The notes: a model not told the origin generated them from the letters alone. A stretch of DNA of 64,000 nt from Candidatus Melainabacteria bacterium (GCA_023250195.1 JAHFBF010000002.1:186001-250000); one strand, 5' to 3'. Counted from the stretch's first letter, positions 7,641-16,990 are shown. Numbers and translations are program-made.

Positions 7641-8849
7641 ATGCCAATAAGATTTCTTACTGCAGGTGAATCGCATGGACCCGAGTTAAATATAATCCTG
7701 GAAGGTGTTCCGGCAGGATTAGAACTTATACCGGAAGACATAAATATTGACCTGTCTCGAAGACAGGGTGGTTATGGTCGTGGCGGAAGGATGAAGATTG
7801 AAAAGGATCAGGTTCATTTTACCGGTGGGGTTAGGCATGGAAAGACGCTTGGTGGACCAGTTTCAGTAAAAATATTTAATAATGACTTTAAAAACTGGGA
7901 CATTGCTATGTCACCAATTTTTCAGGACTTAAATAATCCTGAGATAAAAGAAAAAATTGATTCAAAGTATATTTCTCGTGTAAGACCCGGTCATGCTGAT
8001 TTACCCGGAGCTATAAAATACGGACATGAAGATATAAGAAATGTACTTGAAAGATCAAGTGCCAGAGAAACTACAGGTAGAGTTGTTGCCGGAGCTATTT
8101 GTAAAAGATTACTAAAACATTTTGATATTAAAGTTTTAAGTTATGTTCTACGAATAGGATCTGTTTCTATAGATATTAAAACACTTGGAAATGACTATGG
8201 AAATTTATTTTCAAAGGCTGAAATGTCACCTGTCAGATGTCCTGATGTGGAAATTTCTGAACAAATGAAAAAAGCAATTGATGCTGCAAGATCTCAGGGA
8301 GATACTTTAGGTGGGCTTATTCAGGTAGTAGCTGTTGGAATACCTGTAGGACTTGGTTCATACTCACAATGGGACAAGCGCTTAAACGGTAGAATTGCAG
8401 GATCACTGGTGTCTGTGCATACTGTAAAATCAGTTGAAATAGGTCTTGGTAAACTGGTTTCAGAGCTTTATGGTTCTCATGTTCATGATCAGATTTACGT
8501 AGATGAAAACTGGAGCAATGATAGACTGCGTTATAAAAGAAAGACTAACAATTCGGGTGGTATTGAAGGGGGCATGTCAAACGGTCAGCCAATTGTTTGT
8601 ACTGTTGCTACAAAACCAATTCCCACCCTTATAAAACCACTGGACTCAGTAGATATTAAATCAAAATCCAATACTCAGGCACATTTTGAAAGATCTGATA
8701 TTTGTGTTGTACCGGCAGCAGGTGTAGTACTTGAATCAATGCTTGCTTATGTTTTAGCAGATGCATTTCTGGAAAAATTTGGAACCGATAATATTAATGA
8801 TGTCTCGGATAATTATAAAAATTATTTAAAGAAATGCTACCAACGATGA
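7641..8849 (+). CDS. aroC: Chorismate synthase
   Basis: Converts 5-enolpyruvylshikimate-3-phosphate to chorismate using reduced FMN; this is the last shikimate step. Seen: RFLTAGESHGP at residues 4-14 and RRQGGYGRGGRM near 40-51 (the two N-terminal signatures), RPGHADLPG near 117-125, ERSSARETTGRV near 139-150, and GGIEGGMSNG near 306-315. Length 402 is normal. It follows the HTH gene with a 6-bp gap. Confidence 0.97.
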   Translation: MPIRFLTAGESHGPELNIILEGVPAGLELIPEDINIDLSRRQGGYGRGGRMKIEKDQVHFTGGVRHGKTLGGPVSVKIFNNDFKNWDIAMSPIFQDLNNPEIKEKIDSKYISRVRPGHADLPGAIKYGHEDIRNVLERSSARETTGRVVAGAICKRLLKHFDIKVLSYVLRIGSVSIDIKTLGNDYGNLFSKAEMSPVRCPDVEISEQMKKAIDAARSQGDTLGGLIQVVAVGIPVGLGSYSQWDKRLNGRIAGSLVSVHTVKSVEIGLGKLVSELYGSHVHDQIYVDENWSNDRLRYKRKTNNSGGIEGGMSNGQPIVCTVATKPIPTLIKPLDSVDIKSKSNTQAHFERSDICVVPAAGVVLESMLAYVLADAFLEKFGTDNINDVSDNYKNYLKKCYQR

Positions 8850-8854
8850 TTTCT

Positions 8855-8882
8855 GTAGAAGCGTAGCATGCTACGCTTCTAC
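8855..8882. terminator. 28-bp perfect palindrome between aroC and menG
   Basis: The left arm GTAGAAGCGTAGCA is the exact reverse complement of the right arm, giving a 14-bp stem with no loop in DNA. It sits between two convergent genes and contains the stop codon of the minus-strand gene. There is no U-tract, so it may be a repeat rather than a classical terminator. Similar 28-bp palindromes occur at 23382. Confidence 0.55.
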
Positions 8883-9607
8883 TTGATTGCTATATGAATA
8901 GCTACCGCACCACCAAGAAGATTCTTAAAATAACAGTTCTTAAATCCGGTTTTTAAAATCAAATTTTTTAATTCTTCCTGCTTGTACCAGGTCTTAAGAG
9001 AGAGTGGAAGATAAGTATAAGCTTCTTTATTTTTTGCAAATACTTCGCCTAATTTAGGAATTAAATTATCAAAATAAGAAAAATAGACCTTTTGCCATAA
9101 ATTATTGACAGGATAACCAAGATCAATACAGGCAAATACTCCACCGGGTTTTAAAAGCCCAAATATACTGCTCAGGCATTGCTCTTTATTTATAAGGTTT
9201 CTAAGACCAAATCCCATAGTAACAATGTCAAATGACCAGGAATAGAACGGTAAGTTTTCAGAGTCTGCTGATAGAAAATCAATATTTTCAATTTTTAACT
9301 TTTTAATTTTATCTTTTGCAAGATTAAGCATTTCAGGACAATTGTCGACACAGGTTATTTTTATTTCAGGAACCATAGTGCTTAAAATTATTGCCAGATC
9401 GCCTGTTCCAGAACATAAATCCAGCGCTGATTTAGGAGTATCTAACGCAGATAATGCCAGAGCAATGGTTTTTTTCTTCCAATTATTATGTAACCCAAAG
9501 GTCATCAAGTTATTTAAAAGATCATATCTTTCAGCAATTGCAGCAAACATTTGGTTTACATATAATGCTTTGTCATTAGTTGTTGATTTTTCTATTGCTT
9601 CTGTCAT
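8879..9607 (-). CDS. menG: Demethylmenaquinone/UbiE-family C-methyltransferase
   Basis: SAM-dependent ring methylation of a quinone precursor. Seen: AERYDLLNNLMTFGLHNNWK near residues 26-45 (the UbiE opening), ALDLCSGTGDLA near 61-72 (SAM motif I), SADSENLPF and FDIVTMGFGLRNL near 120-140, and LLKPGGVFACIDLG near 155-168. Length 242 is typical. Menaquinone or phylloquinone-type substrate is more likely than ubiquinone given nuoN and the inferred lineage, but this cannot be decided from the sequence. The stop codon lies inside a palindrome. Confidence 0.9.
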   Translation of the reverse strand: MTEAIEKSTTNDKALYVNQMFAAIAERYDLLNNLMTFGLHNNWKKKTIALALSALDTPKSALDLCSGTGDLAIILSTMVPEIKITCVDNCPEMLNLAKDKIKKLKIENIDFLSADSENLPFYSWSFDIVTMGFGLRNLINKEQCLSSIFGLLKPGGVFACIDLGYPVNNLWQKVYFSYFDNLIPKLGEVFAKNKEAYTYLPLSLKTWYKQEELKNLILKTGFKNCYFKNLLGGAVAIHIAIK

Positions 9608-9626
9608 ATTTTGTAGAAGTTATGCA

Positions 9627-9810
9627 GTTACTGCCTGGCTAATGTAACACATCCAAGCAAACAACTTATAAGGTAAGATTTTATACGATTTACTCGGTAA
9701 AATCTGTACAATGTTATAAAAGGCAGACTAGGAGCACTTTGCAAAGCCCGACAAGCGAAGAATGAGCAAGGAGGGCGGTAGATAGAAACATTATCTACTA
9801 GAACCAGACA
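9627..9810 (+). promoter_or_regulatory. Composite repeat leader of the TPR gene
   Basis: First comes GTTACTGCCTGGCTAATG, where GTTAC pairs with GTAAC. Next is a bulged hairpin at 9676-9705 (GATTTTA/TAAAATC, loop TTTAC). Last is a module at 9738-9800 with GCACTTTGCAAAGCC and AAGCGAAGAATGAGCAAGG. Module order is the same as upstream of queF. It fills most of the ~310-bp gap between two divergent genes. Confidence 0.5.
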
Positions 9811-9916
9811 GATATTACATGGCAATTTATAATGTAAACGATTTGTTTCGTCTTAGTTGGGCAAATTCGATCCTGGGAATATATATAATAGACGAAAATT
9901 GCAGCCATATAAAAAA

Positions 9917-10657
9917 ATGCATGAACCTGACTTTATAGATAAAAAAATTTCCAAAGCCTTTAACTTTATTAATGAAGATAAATTTAATAAAGCTGAACAA
10001 ATTATTGAAGATTTATTAAATGCCTCTAAACTAAAAGAAAATTTGAAAACCAGGCATTTTCAAAATATTGCTGATATCTGTTTGACACTTGGGAAATTTG
10101 ATTTAGCAAGAGATATATATGTTAAAGCGGATAATCCCTCTGGAGCAGCCTTTGCACTAATAATATTAAAAGAAATTCAAGAAGCGAAAAAAATACTGCT
10201 TAGTAGTCCGGATTCAGCAGCAAAGTTCTGGTGCGAATTTTTAATAGAGTTGTTTTCGGGAAATAAAGACATTCACGAGTCTCCATCTTTTTTTACGATT
10301 AGAAATTTTCTGGAATTAACAGTCTATTCACTGCTTAGAGCCGGGAATCAAGATTATATTAAGCTGCTTATTGAACACTTGAATAAATTACTTGATATAA
10401 ATCAGGATAGTGAGAAATTTATTGGTTATGCGTATTTTCACTTTGGTGATCTTGACAGGGCTGTATCCTTTTTAAATAGTGCAATTAAAAGAAATTCTTA
10501 TGATGGTGAAATATACTTTACGTTAGGGCAATTATATCTGCAGAAAGGTTCTGTGTATGGTGCATTAGCAATGCTTGAAAATGCTCATTTATTATTGCCG
10601 GATCATGCCCCGACTAAAGAACTGCTGGACAAAACAAAATCAGTCAGTGAAGCATAG
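9917..10657 (+). CDS. TPR-repeat protein (246 aa)
   Basis: A helical-repeat protein without a recognised enzymatic domain. TPR-like units are clear near the C-terminus (GYAYFHFGDLDRAVSFLNSA and YFTLGQLYLQKGSVYGALAM). I start at ATG 9917 (MHEPDFIDKK); an in-frame TTG at 9857 would add 20 residues with no better support. No signal peptide is seen, so it is probably a cytoplasmic scaffold. The last 55 bp overlap the 3' end of fabD on the other strand. Confidence 0.75.
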   Translation: MHEPDFIDKKISKAFNFINEDKFNKAEQIIEDLLNASKLKENLKTRHFQNIADICLTLGKFDLARDIYVKADNPSGAAFALIILKEIQEAKKILLSSPDSAAKFWCEFLIELFSGNKDIHESPSFFTIRNFLELTVYSLLRAGNQDYIKLLIEHLNKLLDINQDSEKFIGYAYFHFGDLDRAVSFLNSAIKRNSYDGEIYFTLGQLYLQKGSVYGALAMLENAHLLLPDHAPTKELLDKTKSVSEA

Positions 10658-11559
10658 TCACAGATGTTGTAACAGTTAATAGCAGGATTAATTTTTTTTA
10701 CAAGCCCGGTTAAAATTTTGCCGGATCCAATTTCAATTACAGTATCAATTCCACTATCTGCAAGATTATTGATTGTCTGAGTCCATAAAACTGATGAGGT
10801 CATTTGTTTCTTGATTTTTTCTTTTATCTGTATTGTATCTGTACAGGGTTTACCATCTACATTTTGAAAAATTGGAATACTGGCATTGGAAGTACTTTGT
10901 AATTTATCAAGCTCTTTTGTGAATTCTTTTGATGGTATATCCATAAGAGGTGAATGAAATGCTCCGCTTACAGGCAAAATAATTATTTTGCCACCTGATG
11001 ATTTGACTGTTGGTACCATTTCTTCAATGGCTGCTTTTTCGCCGGAAATTACCAGTTGTGTTGGAGTATTATAGTTTGCAATTACAATCTTATTTTTAAG
11101 ATTATTAGTACTTAATAGACTTTCAACCTGTTCTTTTGTAAGGTTTAACACAGCGGCCATAGAACCTGGAGGAGCATTTTGCATAAGGCTTCCGCGTACT
11201 GCAACTATTTTTATTAAATCATCAAGTGATAGTAGTCCGCAGAACCAGAGTGCTGTAAATTCTCCCAGACTATGCCCACAGCATGCACTTGGAATAAAGT
11301 CCAGATTTTTCTTTTTCAATTCGTCTTTTAATAAAAGTGTTAGTAAAGCCGAAACAATAACAAGAGATGGCTGAGTATTTTTAGTCTGATTTAATTCAGT
11401 TTCTGGTCCACGTAAAAATACTTCACTGATTTTTCTTCCTGTTATGCTGTCAACCTTATCAAATAATTCTCTGGCAAGTGGACTTTTTTCAAGCAAATCC
11501 AGCCCCATACCAACTTTTTGTGAGCCCTGTCCGGGAAATAAAACAGCAAATTTCTTCAT
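10603..11559 (-). CDS. fabD: Malonyl-CoA:ACP transacylase
   Basis: Loads malonate onto acyl carrier protein for fatty acid synthesis. Seen: LFPGQGSQKVGMG at residues 8-20, GHSLGEFTALW near 94-104 with the nucleophilic Ser, NYNTPTQLVISG near 162-173, and SGAFHSPLM near 199-207 with the catalytic His. Length 318 is slightly over the usual ~310 because the tail runs into the convergent TPR gene. It begins 6 bp after dnaG on the same strand, so a dnaG-fabD operon is likely. Confidence 0.95.
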   Translation of the reverse strand: MKKFAVLFPGQGSQKVGMGLDLLEKSPLARELFDKVDSITGRKISEVFLRGPETELNQTKNTQPSLVIVSALLTLLLKDELKKKNLDFIPSACCGHSLGEFTALWFCGLLSLDDLIKIVAVRGSLMQNAPPGSMAAVLNLTKEQVESLLSTNNLKNKIVIANYNTPTQLVISGEKAAIEEMVPTVKSSGGKIIILPVSGAFHSPLMDIPSKEFTKELDKLQSTSNASIPIFQNVDGKPCTDTIQIKEKIKKQMTSSVLWTQTINNLADSGIDTVIEIGSGKILTGLVKKINPAINCYNICDYASLTDFVLSSSSLVGA

Positions 11560-11565
11560 TATTTA

Positions 11566-13419
11566 TTAGCCATTAATTTTATTGGAATCCTTTACTACTT
11601 TTATCATTTCTAAAAGAATATTTGACTCCTCATCAGTATCCTTACAGTCTTTTAACATCTCGGCAAGAGATGTTAGTTTTTGTTTATTTGTAACCCACCA
11701 TTTTATCCATTCCTTTGCTTCAGATAAAATTTTTATTTTGTTCCTGGAATAATTTAAAGTAAGATCAGATTCGATTCGCCAGGCAAGATCGGAAACAGTA
11801 GTCATTATATGCCTGTACTCGTTAAACTCCTGAACTAATTTATTTATAACTTCATCAGCAGTAATTTCTTCCTGTGAAATATTATCTAAGAAATCCTTAA
11901 CTAATTGATGTTTTTCATCAATAAACTGAATTTCATTCAGCTCATTTTTGATTTGTTTACTGCTGTATGGAAATGAACTTACATATAAAGTAAGAAGCTC
12001 AATCTCAGCATGTTTAAACCTTTCTGTTGAATGCATGGTATACAGCTCTTCGTTATTATTTAAAGCAGGAGTTGATTTTTGACCTCTGATAAATTTTTTC
12101 TTTACAATGCGTGATTTGTCTTTTACTTTAAGATTTAATAACTCTTCTTCAATACCTAATTTATGAGAGATGTACTTAATGCAGTCATTTTGTTCCAGTG
12201 GATCTTTCCAGTCAAGAATGATCTGCAAAATTTCATCCAGAACAGATTTTTTTTCAAAATCACTTTGAATAGAAGTATATTGTTTTATTGCATTATCAAA
12301 TATAAAATAAATTAATTTTTGAGCACTTTCAATTTTGGTTTTTACTGCAGGCAGGTTATTTGCTTTTAAAGCTTCATCCAGATCCTTTGCACCTAAATCA
12401 GACACAACTCTTATATCAAGTGAAACGTAATTTTCAGGACTGTTTATCAGTCTAAAAATACTCTCAACTGCTTTTTTACCCGCATTGTCAGAATCCATAC
12501 AAAGACAGACTTTCTTAGTCTCTGTATATTTTCCAAGTAATCTTGCCTGATGAGGAGTCAGTGCAGTACCAAGAGTAGCAACTGTATTTAACAGCCCATG
12601 ATTATGTGCTGAAATTACATCAAAATACCCTTCAGTTAAAATCACATAACCGGATTTTTTAATTTCATCTTTTGCACAATTTAAACCATATAAAATACTT
12701 CCTTTGTTAAAAACAAGTGTTTCAGGCGAATTGAGATATTTTGGTTCTTCATTTGTTATTGTTCTGCCACCAAAACCAATTACTTTATTGTTTTCATTAA
12801 ATATAGGAATTATAATTCTGTTTCTGAACCTGTCGTAATAACCGCTTGAATTTTCTCTTGGTACAAATAAGCCTGAAGCAATAATTAATTCCTGAGTGTA
12901 TTGTTTGTCTTTCGAAAGATGTAATAATAATGAATCCCAGCGATCAAGCGCAAAACCAATCTCATATTTTTCAATAAGTTCCTGGGAAAACCCTCTTATA
13001 TTTGTAAGATAATTTAAGGCTGGTCCACTCTCTGAGAACAAATTCTTTTTAAAAAAATCTAAAGCAACTCTGTTGACTTCATGTAACTGATTTTTAATCT
13101 GGGTTTCCGGCTTATTTTCATCCCCATACTCAACTTTAAAACCATATTTTGCAGCAATGTCTACTATAGCTTCTGACCATTTTTTCTTTGTTATCTGGGA
13201 ATAAAAATAAATCACATCGCCGCCGGTTCCACATGAAAAACATTTAAAGATACCCTTGTCAGGGTTTATATGCATTGAGGGATTGTGATCATTGTGAAAA
13301 GGACATAAAGCTACATACCCGCGTCCTGATTTTTTTATAGATATATGTTCTGAAATAAGTTCATGTATTGGTATTTGAGATTTAATTTGAGAGATAAGTT
13401 CTTGAAAATTTTTTATCAT
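11566..13419 (-). CDS. dnaG: DNA primase
   Basis: Makes RNA primers for replication. Domains: a CHC2 zinc finger at about residues 40-64 (CPFHNDHNPSMHINP...CFSCGTGGD), a primase core with FGGRTI near 217 and the TOPRIM domain (VILTEGYFDVIS near 257-268, CMDSDNAGKKA near 308-318), and a C-terminal helicase-binding region. Length 617 is normal. Upstream, on the same strand, is argC after a 209-bp gap holding a two-hairpin repeat. No rpoD follows; fabD does. Confidence 0.96.
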   Translation of the reverse strand: MIKNFQELISQIKSQIPIHELISEHISIKKSGRGYVALCPFHNDHNPSMHINPDKGIFKCFSCGTGGDVIYFYSQITKKKWSEAIVDIAAKYGFKVEYGDENKPETQIKNQLHEVNRVALDFFKKNLFSESGPALNYLTNIRGFSQELIEKYEIGFALDRWDSLLLHLSKDKQYTQELIIASGLFVPRENSSGYYDRFRNRIIIPIFNENNKVIGFGGRTITNEEPKYLNSPETLVFNKGSILYGLNCAKDEIKKSGYVILTEGYFDVISAHNHGLLNTVATLGTALTPHQARLLGKYTETKKVCLCMDSDNAGKKAVESIFRLINSPENYVSLDIRVVSDLGAKDLDEALKANNLPAVKTKIESAQKLIYFIFDNAIKQYTSIQSDFEKKSVLDEILQIILDWKDPLEQNDCIKYISHKLGIEEELLNLKVKDKSRIVKKKFIRGQKSTPALNNNEELYTMHSTERFKHAEIELLTLYVSSFPYSSKQIKNELNEIQFIDEKHQLVKDFLDNISQEEITADEVINKLVQEFNEYRHIMTTVSDLAWRIESDLTLNYSRNKIKILSEAKEWIKWWVTNKQKLTSLAEMLKDCKDTDEESNILLEMIKVVKDSNKING

Positions 13420-13530
13420 GATTTCTAATGTATAAAATGTTTTAATATTATGAAAGCGCGATTAATGCGACTCTTTAGCTATCTTATGGTATTTCACCGA
13501 CACTATCAAGACCCGTCTCTTCTTTTTTTA

Positions 13531-13609
13531 ATAGCGCAAAACAAGTTTGCGCTTCCTTCTGTTGCTCCTTCACACAGGATCGGCTTTGCCGGATGAACCG
13601 GACAAAGCC
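13531..13609 (-). promoter_or_regulatory. Two-hairpin element between argC and dnaG
   Basis: Minus strand: hairpin 1 at 13609-13582 has arms GGCTTTG/CAAAGCC, a bulged T, inner arms CCGG/CCGG and loop TTCAT. A linker starting GATCC and ending GGA leads to hairpin 2 (AGCGCAAA/TTTGCGCT, loop CTTGT). dnaG starts about 110 nt further on, so unlike the other copies this one is not next to the start codon; it could instead end the argC transcript. Confidence 0.5.
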
Positions 13610-13628
13610 TTAAAGTCATGAATTCGTG

Positions 13629-14672
13629 TTAAGGGATTTCTCCTATACTGCTAAGCCCTGTTTCTTCTTTTAGTGATAGCATTATATTCATATTTTGGAC
13701 TGCCTGACCGGATGCACCTTTAACCATATTGTCGATTGCACTAATTAAGATTAACCTGTTAGTTCTTTCGTCTTTTATTGGAGTTATATGACAAAAGTTT
13801 GTATATTTTACATTCTTTGTATTAGCATAGGTGGTTCCAGGTAAGACCTTAACGAATTTTTCATTTTTATAATAATCTGTGTAAAGTTTGTAAATTTCTT
13901 CCTGGGTTAAACTTTTTTTCCACTTACCAGCTAAATTAACATAAATAGTGCTTAGTATCCCCCTGCTTATTGGCAATAAATGTGGAGAAAAAATTACATT
14001 AAATTTTTCAGCAAAACCTGAAAGAGCACGTAACTCATTTTCAATTTCAGGGATGTGTCTGTGTTTTCCGGCAAGATTATACGGCACAAATGATTCATTT
14101 ATTTCACAGAATTGTAATTCCTGCTTTAGCTGTTTTCCCGCGCCGCTAACACCTGATTTTGAATCAATGATTATTGAATTTAAATCAATAATTTTATTTT
14201 TAATAGCAGGTGCAAGTGCAAGAATTGCAGATGTAGGATAACAGCCTGGATTTGCAATCACTCTTGAAGTTTTTATTTCTGCTCTGCGAATTTCGGGAAG
14301 CCCATATGCAATTTTTAAATCCTGTTTTTTGCCTAATGGGATATTTTTCTTTAATCTGAAATCGGTACTTAAATCTATAACTTTTATATTATTATTTTTG
14401 CTTAAAAGTTTTGGCACAAACTCACAGGCAAAACCATTTGGAGTAGCACAAAAAACAATGTCACAGCTTGCTGAGATATCTTTCAAATCAACAGGTTTAA
14501 GTCTCTCCTCAAGTCTTCCTAAGAAGTTTGGGTAAACCTCATAGAAATATTTTCCTGCATGCTGTTCGGAAGATAAATAATTAATTTCTACCTCTGGATG
14601 ATCTAAAAGAAGTTTGGTAAGGATTACACCTGTATAACCTGTTGCACCTAATACTCCAACTCTTGCTTTCAT
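13629..14672 (-). CDS. argC: N-acetyl-gamma-glutamyl-phosphate reductase
   Basis: NADPH-dependent third step of arginine synthesis. Seen: VGVLGATGYTGVILTKLL at residues 5-22 (nucleotide-binding loop), FCATPNGFA near 75-83, ANPGCYPTSAILAL near 141-154 with the catalytic Cys, SGVSGAGKQLKQ near 173-184, and KHRHIPEIENEL near 203-214. Length 347 is typical. No other arginine gene is nearby. A family A repeat lies just upstream, between it and the divergent queE. Confidence 0.96.
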   Translation of the reverse strand: MKARVGVLGATGYTGVILTKLLLDHPEVEINYLSSEQHAGKYFYEVYPNFLGRLEERLKPVDLKDISASCDIVFCATPNGFACEFVPKLLSKNNNIKVIDLSTDFRLKKNIPLGKKQDLKIAYGLPEIRRAEIKTSRVIANPGCYPTSAILALAPAIKNKIIDLNSIIIDSKSGVSGAGKQLKQELQFCEINESFVPYNLAGKHRHIPEIENELRALSGFAEKFNVIFSPHLLPISRGILSTIYVNLAGKWKKSLTQEEIYKLYTDYYKNEKFVKVLPGTTYANTKNVKYTNFCHITPIKDERTNRLILISAIDNMVKGASGQAVQNMNIMLSLKEETGLSSIGEIP

Positions 14673-14732
14673 GAGAAATATTTTAGCAAATAAAGAAGAC
14701 AGGGAGTGTTAAGCAAAACTGGGTAGAACAAG

Positions 14733-14820
14733 TTACGTCGTTCCGAGGAGCAAAGCGACGTGGGAATCTCCTAACGTTATGAGATTGCCACGCCTTCTTC
14801 AAAGGCTCGCAATGACGTTA
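14733..14820. repeat. Dispersed palindromic repeat, family A, copy 2
   Basis: Shares ACGTTATGAGATTGCCACGC and the terminal GGCTCGCAATGACG with copy 1 at 858-956. The left end (ACGTCGTTCCGAGGAG) has diverged. It lies between divergent argC and queE. Confidence 0.75.
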
Positions 14821-14856
14821 CCCGGAATATTGAAGACATAAGTTAAAATAAAAGCC

Positions 14857-15630
14857 ATGACTGAACACAATAACTGCTATCTAAATGAAATATATTCAGC
14901 AATTCAGGGTGAAGGTCCCTTTGTCGGGATTCGTCAGATATTTGTAAGGTTCAGCGCTTGTGATTTACGCTGCACATGGTGTGATACGCCGGATAGTCTG
15001 GTAAGAACTGAGTTGTGTTCAATGGAAGATGGTGCCGGTACAAGGAAATTTCACAAAGTCAAAAATCCTCTAAATGATAATACCCTTTTATCACATATTA
15101 AACTATTACTACCAGAATTACATCACAGTATTTCCTTAACAGGGGGAGAGCCTCTTTTGCAATGTGATTTTTTAAATAATTTTCTTCCTCTTTTAAAAAA
15201 AAGAATTCGACTTCCTGTTTATCTGGAGACAGGCGGTCATAGACCGAAAGAATTAAGCAAAATAGTTAATCTTTTGGATTTTATTTCAATGGATTTTAAG
15301 CTGCCTTCTTCAGCGAATACCGGAATCCTGTGGGATAAACATAAAGAGTTTTTAGAAATATCTTTAAAAGCAAAAAATCTTCAAAGCGTCTGGGTGAAAA
15401 TTGTGATTACAGAAGATACTCTATCGGATGAGTTGATTCATTCGATTAATATAATAAAATCTGTTTATCCGAAAAATAATTTGGAAATATTCCTTCAACC
15501 AGTCACTGAAATAAATAATACAGGTCCACCGGACGAATTAAAACTATTAAATATTCAAAGAGATCTCTTGAAAATCTATCCAAAAATTCGGGTAACTCCA
15601 CAGGTGCATAAACTTATTGGGCAGAGATAG
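14857..15630 (+). CDS. queE: 7-carboxy-7-deazaguanine synthase (radical SAM)
   Basis: Converts 6-carboxy-tetrahydropterin to 7-carboxy-7-deazaguanine in queuosine synthesis. Seen: EIYSAIQGEGPFVGIRQIFV at residues 8-27 (QueE signature), CDLRCTWCDTP near 32-42 (the CxxxCxxC iron-sulfur site), SLTGGEPLLQ near 92-101, and VYLETGGHRP near 119-128. Length 257 is in range. The pathway partner queF lies 8 kb away on the other strand; queC and queD are not in this window. Confidence 0.92.
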   Translation: MTEHNNCYLNEIYSAIQGEGPFVGIRQIFVRFSACDLRCTWCDTPDSLVRTELCSMEDGAGTRKFHKVKNPLNDNTLLSHIKLLLPELHHSISLTGGEPLLQCDFLNNFLPLLKKRIRLPVYLETGGHRPKELSKIVNLLDFISMDFKLPSSANTGILWDKHKEFLEISLKAKNLQSVWVKIVITEDTLSDELIHSINIIKSVYPKNNLEIFLQPVTEINNTGPPDELKLLNIQRDLLKIYPKIRVTPQVHKLIGQR

Positions 15631-15633
15631 CTT

Positions 15634-15966
15634 TCACGTCATTGGAGCTCATCTCAAAACTCTGTCTATGGGATTAGCTATTTTTCTGACAAAATAGAAA
15701 GAGTGAAAGTAACTTGTCATTCCCGCGAAAGCGGGAATCCAGTATCGGTACCAGTCTTGTCTGGATTCCCTGGTCGAGCCAGGGAATGACATTGTTGACT
15801 TTATGCTGAAAAATGTTGCATTTCCATAGTGGTAGTTTTGAGATAGCCTCTTGCGAGGAGACTCGAAGAGTCGACCCGCTCCGACTTGTCTGAGACGAGG
15901 CGAGCGCGGCAATCTGATAACGTTAAGTGATTGCCACGTCGCTGCTTTGCAGCTTCTCGCAATGAC
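15634..15966. repeat. Family A repeat, copy 3, split by a MITE
   Basis: CACGTCATT at 15635-15643 and TTGCGAGGAG from 15850 together rebuild the family A left end CGTCATTGCGAGGAG. The rest (GGCAATCTGATAACG, GATTGCCACG, terminal CTCGCAATGACAC) continues to 15966. The interruption is the element at 15644-15848. A TT on both sides could be a short target duplication. Confidence 0.7.
15644..15848. mobile_element. MITE-like element, copy 2 (~205 bp), inside a family A repeat
   Basis: The left end GGAGCTCATCTCAAAACTC is identical to copy 1. The right end AGTTTTGAGATAGCC is its imperfect inverse. A family B palindrome (15715-15791) forms the core, and the outer parts, such as GACTTTATGCTGAAAAA versus GACCTTATGTTGAAAAA in copy 1, also match. 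Confidence 0.7.
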
Positions 15967-15982
15967 ACGGGGTCGTTATACT

Positions 15983-16915
15983 TTAATTCCTTGGAGTAAC
16001 CTTAATTTCAAAATCAGACTTTACCGCCATTATTCCAAAATATAAAGGTGGTTCTTCAATAGACACTTTAATTTTTACTATTTGATCATTTTTGTAATCC
16101 TGCCCAAAAAGAAAACTTGCCTGTTCACTTGTAAAGGGGTCAGTCAGTGCATTTGTAGTAAAGTTACCACTTATAGGCAGGGTTCTGCTTGCTGATTTTA
16201 ACTGTGAAAAATGATCTAGAAATAAGTTGTTTGATGGACTTCCTGCACTGCTTGATGAAGAGGATCCAAGAGATGAGGAGCCAGGAGTAGTACTACTGTT
16301 TGTTTCAGGTAATGAAGCAGTAAAGTTTTGACCTAAGGATTTAATAAATTCATCATCTTCTGGAAGTGTAGATTTGGATATTTCTAAAACAGGAGGCAGG
16401 AATGGCCAGTTTTTTTCTCTATCTTCCGTATAGACTTTACTTTGACTCTTGAATTTTATGGATTTTAAAATCAAATATTCAGAGGCTTTCCGGATTTTTC
16501 TTGAATATACTTCCTCAAAAGTTTGCTTGGGCTTTGCATAATAATATAAAATGTAGTCATATCCGATAACATCACCAGTTGATTCATAAAATACCGGTTT
16601 TGTAAAATAAATAAAGGGTGAGCTGTCTTTTACATCATCTGGAAATGGAATACCAAATGATGTTCCTCTGCCTATATTTATTCTGCTTTTATTTGCATCT
16701 ATTAAATCATCGGATAATATCCTAACCGCTAATCTGGCTTTCACCTGTGATAAGCCTCTTGAATAACTCTGATAAAAGAATTTCCAGCCATTGTTTGAAT
16801 ATGCGTATAAAAGTCCCATGACTATACCAAGAACAGCTAGAACAGCCATAGTTTCTATTAAGCTGTAACCATTTGGTTTTCTTTTATAGCTCAAGGTAAG
16901 AAATTTCTTTAGCAT
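15983..16915 (-). CDS. Prepilin-like protein, PilW/minor pseudopilin type
   Basis: A type IV prepilin N-terminus: a short basic leader, then GYSLIETMAVLAVLGIV at about residues 17-33, with cleavage expected after the Gly and Glu at +5. A polar body of about 280 residues follows, with a Ser-rich linker near 208-228. Length 310 suits a minor pilin or pseudopilin (PilW/GspJ-like) more than the major pilin. A PilB-type ATPase is at 61567 and a PilP/GspC-like protein at 58745, so the parts are scattered. The exact class is uncertain. Confidence 0.7.
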   Translation of the reverse strand: MLKKFLTLSYKRKPNGYSLIETMAVLAVLGIVMGLLYAYSNNGWKFFYQSYSRGLSQVKARLAVRILSDDLIDANKSRINIGRGTSFGIPFPDDVKDSSPFIYFTKPVFYESTGDVIGYDYILYYYAKPKQTFEEVYSRKIRKASEYLILKSIKFKSQSKVYTEDREKNWPFLPPVLEISKSTLPEDDEFIKSLGQNFTASLPETNSSTTPGSSSLGSSSSSSAGSPSNNLFLDHFSQLKSASRTLPISGNFTTNALTDPFTSEQASFLFGQDYKNDQIVKIKVSIEEPPLYFGIMAVKSDFEIKVTPRN

Positions 16916-16990
16916 TTAATATATTTATGTTTACTACTCTTCAGACAAGCTGGAACTTACATCAATTGATTCATTTTATAATATAAGCTT

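Noticed and set aside
9628-9825. A 65-residue minus-strand ORF before menG
   Set aside because: Entirely within the composite repeat leader of the TPR gene.
15649-15912. An 87-residue minus-strand ORF
   Set aside because: It runs through the MITE and family A/B repeats; translated palindromes such as SFPGSTRES are typical false genes.
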